64,000 nucleotides of DNA from Hordeum vulgare subsp. vulgare (taxonomy: Eukaryota > Streptophyta > Magnoliopsida > Poales > Poaceae): contig NC_058518.1 of NCBI RefSeq assembly GCF_904849725.1, forward strand, positions 13,288,147-13,352,146, given 5' to 3'. The position numbers were made by a program, and so were the translations under genes. The notes below the pieces were generated by a model. That model was not told the DNA's origin. It searched no databases and was given only the letters and a program-made list of their open reading frames with translations. This document shows, piece by piece, positions 36,271-46,636 of the stretch (positions within the stretch are counted from its first letter, which is position 1; every line of letters begins with the position of its first letter).

Positions 36271-37414
36271 TTGAATGAAGAATATCAAGAGCCGCAGTAC
36301 TTTCATATCTCTCCACAATTTTGCAGAAGAAGCAGAAGCGTCAGCAGCAGAAGCAGAGCGTCCCCGAGGACTCCCTCGTCGCGGGTGCCCTACAAGTCGC
36401 TATGCCGCTTCAAGTGCGTGTCCAAGCCGTGGCTCGCGCTGTGCTCAGCCCCTGACATCCGCAGGAGGTCACCGCAGACACTCTCTGGCTTGTTCCACTA
36501 CGGCGCCGGCGGCGGCTTGCAGTTCCGAAATCTGTCCGGAAAAGGCCCGCCGATGATCGACCCATGGCTGCCTTTCTTGCGTGACAGGTATGAGTATGAC
36601 AGCATCTACCTCGAGCAATGCTGCAGCAGCCTCCTCCTCTGCCAGTGCTGGGAATCGAGCTCTGACTCCCAGCAAGACAAATATGATTGCGTCGTGTGCA
36701 ATCCCGCGACAGACAAGTGCACCGTGTTGCCTCCCGTTGCATTGCCTGACGGTCAGATTTTCAGTTTGAAGCCCTAGCAATATGTTCTTAGGTTTCGACG
36801 CAGCGGCTCCGTCCTGCTTTGTGGTGTTTGCGCCCCTGAGCAGCAGACACGGCAGTAAATTTTCAGAGGCAGCGATCTACTCATCAGAAACTGGACGATG
36901 GACTCCCGTGCACAACGGGTGGGGTCACGATACTATTTTGTTTTGTAATAGTGGATGTGTCTTCCTGAATGGGGTTGTGCATTTGACTACCATTGATTCT
37001 TCGGTAGCCACGGTCGACAAGGAGGGGAAAGTTTGGAGGAAAATTAAAATGCCTAATAGTATCAATGATGATGATGTTGCTTCCGTTCGTCAGTCTCAAG
37101 GACGCTTGTATGCATGGCAGATAGATAGCATTTGTGGTTGGCTTCTCGACGTTTGGATTCTCGAGGATCATCACACCGGAAAGTGGACCCTAAAGCACAC
37201 TGTTGATTATCTGGAAATATTCGGAAGGCATTGTCACAAAGATTTCGACCTCTACTCGGTGTTTGCAATCCATCCGGAACATCATTTGATTTTCCTTAGC
37301 GATGGGAAGGAGATGACTGTATCCTATGATATGGATAATCAGGACGTGCAGGTTATCTGCACTTCTCAAGAATTCTTGCATGGTCTGCCTTATACTCCCT
37401 GTTTTGCAGAGTGA
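36271..37414 (+). pseudogene. F-box / F-box-associated (FBA) domain protein, frameshifted
   Basis: The frame 36271-36777 contains the C-terminal half of an F-box (RVPYKSLCRFKCVSKPW) and typical grass FBA text (DIRRRSPQTLSG, VVCNPATDKCTVLPPVALP). The frame 36782-37414, offset by one base, continues with FVVFAPL, AAIYSSETGRWTP, VFLNGVVHL and LFL-type strands (HLIFLSDGKEMTVSYDMD). The first half of the F-box (VPEDSLV) is readable only in another frame just upstream, about 36363-36383, implying loss of about 11 bases in EILS. Two frame breaks plus a disrupted F-box make it a pseudogene of an SCF substrate-adaptor paralogue. Alternatively, a second start at 36782 could express the FBA part alone. 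Confidence 0.82.
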
Positions 37415-38011
37415 CCATCAGATGATCATAAAAAGTCGGTGCGGCTTCACATAATTAGCATTGCGCCAAGAATTGGTGGTTGGTATACGGACCTGATCTT
37501 CTTATTCTGTGGCACACTGGCTTGGATATGTCCAAACTCCCAACTCCTATGCCTACAGTTTCATATTCCTCTCTCTTGTTCTTCGGGTGCTTCACTTTTT
37601 GTGGCTTTGAACAATGTTGGTTAGCTAAGACTTTGTAAGGATAATGTCAAACTGTCAGTGAACCTAGTCATTTAAACTATTTGTTGTCATGCAGTACTAA
37701 TTATTGACATACTATGGCGACTTGTTAGCTCTTGATATGTGGCAAATGGAAGAGTGTGAGAGTACATTATCTTACACAACAATCTATGTTTGAATTTGAA
37801 GAGTGGGGGGAGGGTGTTCCCCATAAGGTGCGATATTTTTTAGGCTTATGGGCAGTTGGTACTCTTATGGGTAATACCATGGATGTGGATCTCATTAGTC
37901 TGCGCTAGCTAGCTAGCTCACCGCCGCCGGCTAGCCTCCTCTCCTCTCCTCTCTCACTGTCGTCCTGCCGCCCGGAACCTACCGAGCTCCATATTCACCA
38001 CCATCCACATG
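37415..38011. other. Intergenic / former 3' region of the F-box pseudogene
   Basis: No gene is visible. There is a short (ctag)n run at about 37906-37917, then pyrimidine-rich sequence leading into a tandem repeat. Confidence 0.6.
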
Positions 38012-38224
38012 TCCGTCGATTGCCCTCTCTCTGCCGCCGCGATTTCTTTCCACTTCTCACGCTCGTCCTCCTCACATGAATTTCCGTCGATTGCCCTCTC
38101 TCTGCCGCCGCGATTTCTTTCCACTTCTCACGCTCGTCCTCCTCACATGAATTTCCGTTGGTCGCCCTCTCTCTGCCGCCGCGATTTCTTTCCACTTCTC
38201 ACGCTCGTCCTCCTCACATGAATG
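38012..38224 (+). repeat. 71 bp tandem repeat, three copies
   Basis: tccgtcgattgccctctctc starts at 38012 and 38083; the third copy at 38154 begins tccgttggtcgccc. Each unit ends in ctcctcacatgaa. The copies are nearly identical, and the unit length is not a multiple of three. Confidence 0.95.
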
Positions 38225-38499
38225 TTTCCCATAATTCAGTTCCGTCGGAGCCGAAATTGCACCAATTTGACGACGCGTTCACCCATGATGGAGCACATTT
38301 TTTGTCAAGAGTGTCTTTTTGGGAGCCTTCTTCATCGGTTGCAGCAGCTCATGGACACCAAGTACCAACTCCCACACATGGAAAGCACCACCTCTTTGGT
38401 TTGTGTCCTCTCGTCCTCGTCCAAGCCCCAAGTCCAAGTCTGATTTCAGCTCATTTTAGAATGATTTGGAAAAAAATGGGAATGGAACTGTTTGGGAGG

Positions 38500-38607
38500 C
38501 CTTCCCGCAGGTCTGGTGAATGCTATAAAGTACCATTGACGGTTGACCTAGAATGCAATTTGTTTTCCTTATCGGCACGAAAGGGATTGTGTCGTACGAT
38601 ATGGTTA
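38500..38607 (+). pseudogene. Fragment resembling the end of an F-box-associated domain
   Basis: The stretch 38546-38604 reads LIGTKGIVSYDM in one frame and is preceded by VDLECN in the neighbouring frame. This parallels LIFLSDGKEMTVSYDM in the F-box pseudogene 1.2 kb upstream. Short and frameshifted, it may be the relic of a second F-box copy. The ORF 38158-38622 that covers it runs in the wrong frame. Confidence 0.4.
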
Positions 38608-38880
38608 GAGCATGTACAGTGATTGATAAGACAGTCTTATCTTAAATCTTGCATGTAATTTAGAGATAATAAAAAATAGAGTCTTCAATGAGTCATCTTT
38701 TAGCCTTATCTTCTACAATTAGTTATTTCTAAAATATGATGAAACATATTGTATTAAAAAATCACCTCTTGTCTTCTCTTAAATAAAAGAAGGCAAAGCC
38801 TTTTTTTCGAGTTCTTTCTCCTCCACCTAATCATTTATCCTATGTGGCACTTCTAATTGATATCATCATTGTACATGTCC
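38608..38880. mobile_element. Tourist-like (PIF/Harbinger) MITE
   Basis: A 273 bp AT-rich segment with terminal inverted repeats gagcatgtacagtg and, inverted, ggacatgtacaatg. It is flanked by the 3 bp duplication tta (38605-38607 and 38881-38883) typical of Tourist elements. Confidence 0.85.
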
Positions 38881-39005
38881 TTAGCCGGATTACGTGTGTG
38901 CTCCGCACTTGTGAAGAGCACTTATCCCCCGTTTTGCAGAACGGTTGGCAGCGGGTAACTGAGAGTGCAGCTTCATTTTCTTAGGGTGACACTAGTTTAT
39001 TTCTA

Positions 39006-39057
39006 CTCCCTCCATCGATAGTGTCAAAAACATTCTTATATTATGGGATGGAGGGAG
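39006..39057. mobile_element. Short Stowaway (Tc1/mariner) MITE remnant
   Basis: 52 bp between ctccctcc and ggagggag, flanked by TA duplications (39004-39005, 39058-39059). Its interior resembles one arm of a longer Triticeae Stowaway, so most of the other arm is deleted. Confidence 0.85.
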
Positions 39058-39059
39058 TA

Positions 39060-40090
39060 AAATTCAGTTGCTAGGTATGGGCCCAATCTTCTAGTTTGTT
39101 GGTGCTGGCTTGTTATTTTACAGCTAAGAATTTGTGAGCAACCTTCCCATTGCTATTGTTTAGTTGTAGGAATGAAACTAATCATGTAATGTACTACTGA
39201 TTATTGTGGTCGCTTGTGGGCTCTTCATGTGGGGTCATTATGATCTATTTGTGGGATTATTTGCATTATCTGTTTACTTCCATTTTTTCATGCAAGTATT
39301 TACCTAGCTAGGAGAAGAGAACATTATTCACTAAATGATATGCTTGTGGTAAGTCTGGGTTAATACATAATCCATACAAGTCTGCAGTTTATCACTATAT
39401 GATGTACACCAGTAGAGAGCTCTTAATTCTCGTTTTGATTTATTCTGACTAGATTGTTAAATTTTTGGGTTTCCTGTCCACGTAGTTTGCACGATTTTCT
39501 CATCCACCATTACTTGTTATCGACCAGTTTTTCATGGCTATATTAGTTCTAGACTTGTAAAGTTAAAAGAAAAAAAAAGGGATCAAGCAAAGTGTAATGT
39601 GCTCATGACTTCTGTATTATGCGAGATTGTAACATAACCTAGGTTTTAACATGTTAGATACAATCTTGCACAATTTACAAGATTTCATCTATATCTATCA
39701 ATTAAAAAAAAAATCTAGTCCGTCATCAATATTTTACACAAAAGACCCTGTGTTCTATAGAACAGGGTCTTCTCGTCCGTGCGTACCTAGCGTTGCCTTC
39801 TTTTTTCGTAGATTGTCCGAGTTTGTTTGGTCCCTCGTGTATGCTTAGTACGTCGTATAGTACGTCATATGCTAATCTTTATCTTTATCTTTACCTAATA
39901 TTAAATGATGGATCGTTTCTCCATTTTATTTTGTCCATCAATGGGTTTTCGTACGTCATCTTTTTTTTTGTCCATCAATTATCCATTGTGAGAAAAAATT
40001 GTATTCCCTAAATCAAAAATATACTTACTGTGTTCCCAAGGAGTCGAACCCAGCCTGCATACATTGAGAACGGCCCATGAACCGGCTGAA
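39060..40090. other. Intergenic, AT-rich
   Basis: I see no gene, terminus or array, apart from a perfect-arm hairpin around 39745-39772 (gaccctgtgttc / gaacagggtc). Confidence 0.6.
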
Positions 40091-41657
40091 CAGTAATGTT
40101 GTTGGACAAGAATGAACCTACGAGCTATGAAGAAGAAACGGTGGGCCCAGATTCCAATAAATGGTTATAGGTCATAAAATCCAAGATATGATCCATGTAT
40201 GAAAATAAAGTATGGACTTTAGAAGTATTATCCGAAGGGCGAAAGGTCATCCAGAATAAATGGATCTTTAAGAAGAAGACGGACGCATAAGGTAATGTCA
40301 TTGTCTATAAAGTTTGACTTGTGGTAAAGGGTTTTTCACAATTTCAAGGAGTTGACTACGATGAGACTTTCTCAACCGTAGCGATCCTTAAGTCCGTCAG
40401 ATTCATGTTAGCAATAGGTGCATTTTTTATTATGAAATTTGACAGAGGATGTCAAAACATCGTTCCTTAACGGTTTCTTGAAGGAAGAGTTGTATATGAT
40501 GTGACTGGAAGGTTTTATCGATCCAAAGAATGCTGACAAAATATGCAAACTTCAGCAATCCATTTATGAACTCATGCAAGCATCTCGGAGTTGAAATTAG
40601 CGCTTTGATGAGGTGATCAAGGCATTTGGGTTTACAGAAGTTTATGGAGAAGCTTATATTTACAGGAAAGTGAGTGGAAGCTCTATAACGTTTCTAATAT
40701 TATATGTGGATGATATATTGCTGATTGGAAATAATATAGATTTTTGTGAAGCGTAAGGGATTACTTGAGTAAGAGTTTTTCAATGAAGGACCTAGGAGAA
40801 ACTACTTACATATTAGGCATCAAGACCTATAGAGATAGATCAAGACGCTTAATAGGACTTTTAGAGAGCACATACCTTGACAAAGTTTTGAAGAAGTTTA
40901 AAATGGAACAATCCAGGAAAGGGTTCTTGCTTCTATTGCAAGGTGTGAAGTTGAGTAAGACTCAATGCCCAATGATTGTAGATGATAGAGAAAAGATGAG
41001 TGTCGTACCCTATGCTTCAGCCATAGGCTCTATCATGTATGCCTTTCCATAAGTATGGCGGGAAGGTTTGAAAGTGATCCAGAAATAGAACACTGGACAA
41101 CGGTCAAGAACATTCTGAAGTACCTGAAAAGGACTAAACAAATATTTCTCGTGTATGGAGGTGATCAAGAGCTCGTCGTAAAGGGTTATGTCGATGCAAC
41201 ATTTGACACTAATTCGGATGACTCTAAGTCTCAAACCGGATACGTATTTATTCTCAATAGAGGTGCAGTAAGCTGGTGCAGTTCCAAGCAGACCGTGGTA
41301 GGCGATTCTACATGCGAAGCGGAGTACATAGCTGCCTCGACGGCGGCTAAAGAAGGTGTTTGGATGAAGGAGTTCATGAAAAATCTTGGAGTCGTGCCGA
41401 GTGCACTGAAGCCAATGACTCTGTTTTGTGACAACACTGATGTCATTGCTCTAGCCAAGGAACCAAGGTTTCACAAGAGGACCAGACACATAAATCAACG
41501 TTTCGATTCTATCCACGATTACATCAAGGAGGAAGACATAAATTTTTGCAAAATGCACACGGATCTGAATGTTGTAGACCCATTGACTAAAACTCTTCCA
41601 CGAGCGAAACATGATCAACACCAGAACTGCATGGGTCTTAGATTCATTACAATGTAA
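40091..41657 (+). pseudogene. Decayed Angela-type copia element: RT and RNase H
   Basis: It starts abruptly near the integrase-RT border (LLDKNEP...) and runs to the family C-terminus (DPLTKTLPRAKHDQHQ). Many stops and frameshifts interrupt the RT up to 40764. The catalytic YVDD box is still readable at about 40708. About 29 bp are deleted around 41043 compared with the copy at 530-590. The RNase H block 41055-41657 is an open 200-codon frame. The 5' LTR, gag and most of the integrase are absent, so it is a 5'-truncated copy. Confidence 0.88.
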
Positions 41658-41707
41658 ATCACATAGTGACATGAGCTAGATTATTGACTCTAGTGCAAGT
41701 GGGAGAC

Positions 41708-43458
41708 TGTTGGAAATATGCCCTAAAGGCAATAATAACGTGGTTATTATTATATTTCCTTGTTCACAGTAATCATTTGTTGTTCATGCTAGAATTGTAT
41801 TGATTGGAAACTCAATTACATGTGTGGATACATAGACACCACATTGTCCCTAGTAAGCCTCTAAAGGACTAGCTCGTTGATCAAAGATGGTCAAGGTTTC
41901 CTGGCCATAGACAAGAGTTGTCATTTGATAACGGGATCACATCATTAGGAGAATGATGTGATGGACAAGACCCAAACTATGAGCGTAGCATGTGATCGTG
42001 TGAGTTTAATGCTACTGTTTTCTGCATGTCAAGTATATGTTCCTATGATTATGAGATCATGTAACTCACTAACACCGGAGGAGTACCTTGTGTGTATCAA
42101 ATGTCACACCGTAACTGGGTGACTATAAATGTGCTCTACATGTATCTCTGAGGGTGTCTGTTGAGTTGGCATGGATCAAGACTGAGATTTGTCATTCCGT
42201 GTGACAGAGAGGTATCTCAAGGCCCACTCGGTAATACAACATCACAATAAGCTTGCAAGCAATGTGACTAAAGAGTTAGTCACGTGATCTTGCATTACGT
42301 AACGAGTAAAGAGACTTTTTGGTAACGAGATTGAACTAAGTATGGAGATACCGACGATCGAACCTCCGACAAGTAACATACCGATGAACAAAGGAAACAA
42401 CATACGGATTAATTAAATCCTTGATAAAGATCTTCATAGAATATATAGGAACCAATATGGTCATACATGTCCCGTTATTGGTTATTGGTCGTAGAGGTGT
42501 CTCGGTCATGTCTGCATAGTTCTCGAACCCGCAGGGTCTGCACACTTAACGTTAGGCGACGTTTCGGTATAGTTGAGTTATGTATGTTGGTGACAGAAGG
42601 TTGTTCAGAGCTTCGAATGAGATCCCGGACATCACAAGGAGTTCCGAAATGGTCCGAATACGAAGATTGATATATATAAAAGAGGTATACGGGTTCCAGA
42701 AAAGTTTCGGGCATTACCGGCCGGTAGGGTACCGGGAGTGACGAATGGATTTCGGGGGTTCACCGGGGAGGGGCCCACCTACCCCTAGGGGGAGGGGCCA
42801 CATACGCCTAAGAGGTGACGCACCAGCCCCTGGTGGGATGGGCGGTCAGCCCCTATGGGCCTATGCACCCAAGTATGAAAGTGGGGGGGGCTCAAGGAGG
42901 AGTCCCCCCCAATTGGACGAGGACTTCTCCTCTTGGGGGCCGCCAGCTAACCCTAGGGGAAACCCTAGGGCACCACCCTTCCCCTCCCTCCTATATATAT
43001 TGGAGAGGAGAGAGGGTAGCCGCACCCCCCTAAGCCGCGGCACAACCCTCTCTCCCTCCCTCTAGATCGTTTCTCCTCTAGATCAATTCGGTAGTGCAAG
43101 ACGTAGCCCTGTCGGACCAGCTCCACCACCACCGCGACCACGCCGTTGTGCTATCGAAGAACTCATCTACCCCTCCTCCCCCTCTTGCTGGATCAAGAAG
43201 GTGGAGATCGTCATCGAGCTGTACGTATGCTGGACGCGGAGGTGTCGTCCATTTGGCACTATATCGTGATTCGATCACGGAACGACTTGCGATTTGGATC
43301 GCGAAGACGTTCGACTACATCAACCACGTTTCTTAACGCTTCCCGCTTAGCGATCTACAAGGGTATGTGGATCCGATCTCTCCTCGATGCTCATTACCAT
43401 GGATAGATCTTATGTGTGCGTAGGAAAATTTTAGTTTCCCATGCAACGTACCTCAACA
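41708..43458 (+). repeat. 3' LTR of the decayed Angela-type element
   Basis: A polypurine tract caagtgggagac precedes TGTTGGAAATATGCCC at 41708. The LTR ends acgtacctcaaca at 43458. It is more diverged from the other Angela LTRs here than they are from each other, consistent with an older insertion. ORFs within (42745-43406) are chance. Confidence 0.92.
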
Positions 43459-44097
43459 ATGTTTGCATCGGAGGATGAACATAATGAGTCCTCTAGCTCG
43501 ACGCACCAACGAAGAGGTTGCGTGTTCCTCACCACATTCGAACACGAGACGGATTGCATCGCCTCCGATAAGGCAGCAATGGCACCCCTACCGGTGGATC
43601 CATGCACCTATTGTGGAGAAGCAATGTATTCCCAACGAAAGGAGTCCCATAGTTGTAGTCGGGTGGCCTCCTCCTAGGAGCGGCAGAGCGCTAGCCAGAT
43701 AGTCATTTCTTCCTCTAGGGCGCGTGGGATGAGCTCATGGTCGACGGTTCTAGGCCTGTAGGACTCGACTCTGTTGTCCGCCATGCCGAAGATCATCATA
43801 CGGGAGTTTGGGTGGTGGAGTAAGGTGGAGTGTAGTGGCTAGTGTTTTGGTCCGGGAAGGGGATTAGAACGAACATATGCAAAGTAGGGTGGGCCAGCAT
43901 GGAGCGGCTCTGTCATGGCAGACGCGCCCTGTCATGCCCACGCCTCCTCATATCTGTCTAATATTTAGACTAGATACGAGGGGTGTCGATCAGTCCGGGC
44001 TTTTAAGACCAGTTTAAGGAATGCGTCTGAGTCATGCTTTTTGTGATCGGCCAGTGACCAGACCGTTCGCCCGGGATGTTTAAGGTGGGCGAACCAA
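43459..44097. other. Intergenic, unassigned
   Basis: Moderately GC-rich sequence with short frames only (the longest is about 79 codons). Nothing is recognised. Confidence 0.55.
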
Positions 44098-44216
44098 CAT
44101 GCGGTTGAATGGTCACATGGACACTGGTATCCCCAGTCCGCCAGGGTTGAAGTCCTGGTGATCGCATTATTCCTGAATTTATTTCAGGATTTCCGGCGAT
44201 GCACATGCAGCGAAAG

Positions 44217-45168
44217 TGTTGAAATTGGTAGTGGGCTTTAGGCCCATTAGAGAATTTCAGAAAAATCTCCAAGGGCCCATGTAGGTGGTCGCATGACAAG
44301 GTGGTGGGAGTTTAGTCCCACCCCGCTAGTGGAGGAGAGTTTGGACCCCTTTATAAGGGTCTCTCTTCCACATGCTATTGGAGAGTGAGAAGAGAAGGTG
44401 CCCTCGCGCACTCCTCCTCCGCCGCCCGCCTCGCCACGACGCGCCGCGGGAATGAGCCGAGCCGAGCTCATACCTACGCGCTTATTTTTGCCGGTCAGGA
44501 ACGGAGAATACGTAACGGACACGGCACGATCCGAGACGTCGGATCATGGGCTGTTACCGACTCGGACGTGGGTTCGGCCCACGTCTCTCCACCCAACCGC
44601 CTTTATAAGCACGCAATCGCCTACCCTAGCCGTCACGTGAATCAGATCACATCTGCCTCACGCGTTCGTTCCTTGAACTGCCGCTGCCGACGGCGACTCC
44701 GTCCCGTTTACCGCGTACACGGTCGACGGGAGAGCAGGCCTCCGAAACCTCGCCTCTCCGGTTCCTGTACGGGAGAGGGGCGATTAGGTTTTTGGGGAGC
44801 GATCACGCGACTGCTCGCCTCCGTCCTTCTGCTTCGTCTACGTCCGCGTCGCCCTCGTCATCGCCATGTCTTCACCAAGCGAAGCTGACCGTCTCCGCGA
44901 GAAGGCCGAAGCCGATAAGAAGACGGCAGAGGATACTGCCGCCGCCGCCGCTGCTGCTACGACCAACTGGTCGATTGGAGGGTATGACTCGTTTATCCTC
45001 ATGTTCGTATTTATCCTAGCAGTACTACTTGTTTGCATATATGTATCCACTATATGCGTAGTATGTGCTAGGTTAGCTCAAGATCAGTATGTCATTAGTC
45101 TAGTCAATGCCATGCTAGTTATTATCTCGTGGATTAATATTTTCGGAAAATTGCCTATTTACTCAACA
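44217..45168 (+). repeat. Solo LTR (~952 bp) inside the SINE
   Basis: It begins TGTTGAAATTGG at 44217 and ends tttactcaaca at 45168. It is flanked by the perfect duplication gaaag (44212-44216 and 45169-45173). Two tttataa motifs (about 44350 and 44603) could be TATA boxes. The termini suggest a copia-type LTR; the family name is unknown to me. Confidence 0.92.
44866..45168 (+). CDS. Reading frame inside the solo LTR, possible first exon of a gag-like protein
   Basis: An ATG at 44866 opens a frame with a charged, heptad-like N-terminus (SEADRLREKAEADKKTAED), an Ala-rich run and NWSIGG, then a strongly hydrophobic segment (FILMFVFILAVLLVCIYV). The frame runs through the LTR end into SINE sequence and stops at 45237, so only the LTR part can be original. 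A splice-donor-like ggtatg at 44981-44986 follows NWSIG. In an intact element, translation may therefore start in the LTR and be spliced past the LTR end and PBS into gag; the hydrophobic part would then be intronic. This is inference: as a solo LTR it cannot make a full protein. Confidence 0.3.
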
Positions 45169-45353
45169 GAAAGCAGACGTTTCCGTCGACGACGAGGGGC
45201 TTACGGTGAATTTATAAATTTTAAAATGACATTCTGACTCAGTCTCTCGAAAATCATCATAGATATAAATTGTGCGTGTACGTTCATTAAAAAATAAGTG
45301 TATGCGCGTGTATAGGAACGCTAGCTGTACTTGTACGTGTGTCAAAAGAAATT

Positions 45354-45836
45354 TGTTTAAGCGGGTTTGGGGGCGTCCTTGTCAGAGAGATGCTCCTAAA
45401 TGATTGCGATCGTCCTGTCAGCAGTATGCAATTGATCTGGTTCGATTTTCCTCCTAGAAAAAGGATGATCCGATGCTGTCCGCCAAGCAATATATCCTAT
45501 AGTATCTCTCTCGTCATTCGACGCTGGCGGGGCGGAGCGGGGATCACGTCCAGACGACACACGAGAGAGAGAGAGGGAGATAGACGGGCGGGCCACGCTC
45601 CCCAGCAGGACCAGGAGGCGTGCATGCATGCCGCCCATTGCCTGCCAACCTTCTGAAACCCTGGAGACCGCCTGGCAAAGGCGTCGTGCGCTGTTTCCTT
45701 CCCCGCGTCGGTAGATACGGATACGGACGCCCGCCCCAACAGCAAACACCACCCCGGCTCCACCCAGCGCTGCGCCTTTGCCTTCTCGGCTGGCTTTCCA
45801 AATTTCGAACTTAAATGCGATCGACGCGGACGTGAA
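45354..45836. other. Intergenic, mixed composition
   Basis: Contains a (ga)n tract near 45562-45580 and GC-rich sequence with overlapping chance frames on both strands. No gene is assigned. Confidence 0.5.
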
Positions 45837-46394
45837 GTGGACGCGAGTACGCTTCTTCGTTGTTCGTTTCCAACCATCACGGTTAATATAATTTACGACG
45901 ACGGTTATTCTTGGATCCACGTGTCGGCGACCGTGGCCGGTTTTTTTTATCCAAGCGTGCGGTTGGTTCCGCCATTTGTTTTCAAAAACCCGCCCGCCCA
46001 CATCTCGTCACCCCTTTGTTTCCTCGTCGACAACCGATCAGCCATAGACAACGGCGACAACCTCGTCGTCTATGTCAGTGCGATGCTGCCAGAAGAGGTT
46101 GCCTACCTGCAGGCTAAGAGGGTGATGCACCAGGCGCACCAGCGCGCCCGTGCTATGCCCGGCTTCTTTCCGAACACCCTCGTTGTCTACGCCAGCGCGC
46201 TTCTTTCAGAGGAGGCCGTCTACCTTAAAGCTCAGATGACGATGCACCAGGCGCGCGAGCGTGCCCGTGCTACTGCGCCACCGCCGACACCAGCACTACC
46301 CTTGTCTGCGGAGCCCGCCCCCGCTCCGACACAGTCCGACCTCGCCCCCGTGCCGGCACAGCCCGACCTCGACGCCACCACCGAGGATACCTAG
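45837..46394 (+). CDS. Hypothetical ORF with an internal ~38-residue duplication
   Basis: A 185-codon frame. From about residue 75 it contains two tandem copies of a block: NLVVYVSAMLPEEVAYLQAK followed by RVMHQAHQRARAMPG, and TLVVYASALLSEEAVYLKAQ followed by MTMHQARERARA. A Pro/Ala-rich tail ends ...DATTEDT. The amphipathic, Arg-rich block predicts helices. I do not recognise the family. The N-terminal 60 residues look unconserved, so the real start may be later, for example at a downstream ATG. It is followed by a palindromic segment (46578) resembling a DNA-transposon end, so it may be transposon cargo. Expression is unknown. Confidence 0.35.
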   Translation: MDASTLLRCSFPTITVNIIYDDGYSWIHVSATVAGFFYPSVRLVPPFVFKNPPAHISSPLCFLVDNRSAIDNGDNLVVYVSAMLPEEVAYLQAKRVMHQAHQRARAMPGFFPNTLVVYASALLSEEAVYLKAQMTMHQARERARATAPPPTPALPLSAEPAPAPTQSDLAPVPAQPDLDATTEDT

Positions 46395-46577
46395 GGTTTT
46401 TTCTTGTTTTTCATTAATAATGTAACGCGTGGACTCTCGTCGGCCTTCGTGGCCGGCTTTTTTAATGTTTAAGCGAATGTTTTCATTAATAATTATGCAT
46501 GTTTGGTGCACGCCGATAAAAATGGATCGAGTCAGCGTTGAACGTCGACCCAAACGTCGAAGCGGACGTTCATGTCC

Positions 46578-46636
46578 GCCTGGCCGACCCAAACGGACAA
46601 AAGACGGATAAAATCGACGTCCGTTTGGATCGGGTC
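46578..46636. repeat. Inverted repeat / hairpin
   Basis: ccgacccaaacggac and gtccgtttggatcggg face each other across about 28 bases. The motif resembles termini of grass DNA transposons, but no target duplication was identified. Confidence 0.55.

Larger units (their letters stand above)
44098..45353 (+). mobile_element. tRNA-derived SINE (Au-like), split by a solo LTR
   Basis: The left part (44098-44216) has RNA polymerase III box A-like (gcggttgaatgg, 44101) and box B-like (gggttgaagtcc, 44144) motifs about 30 bp apart, then ttatttcaggatttccggcg. The right part (45174-45353) continues with gtcgacgacgaggggctta, ctcagtctctcga, and the tail tgtatgcgcgtgtatag. The same two halves occur contiguously at 57815-58100. 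An LTR and its 5 bp duplication separate them here. The Au assignment is from memory; the ~300 bp total suggests a related longer family. Confidence 0.75.

Noticed and set aside
38009..38622. Frames through the 71 bp tandem repeats as a secreted or repetitive protein
   Set aside because: The unit is not a multiple of three, so the peptide does not repeat, and the following sequence reads in the wrong frame for the only recognisable motif.
40091..40100. atgtt at the left end of the decayed Angela as a target duplication matching atgtt at 43459-43463
   Set aside because: The bases belong to the coding sequence of the element itself (MLLD motif), so the match is coincidental. The 5' part is truncated.
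45396..46001. 201-codon minus-strand frame and its neighbours
   Set aside because: Antisense shadows of a GC-rich stretch; no domain or conserved start, and composition alone explains them.
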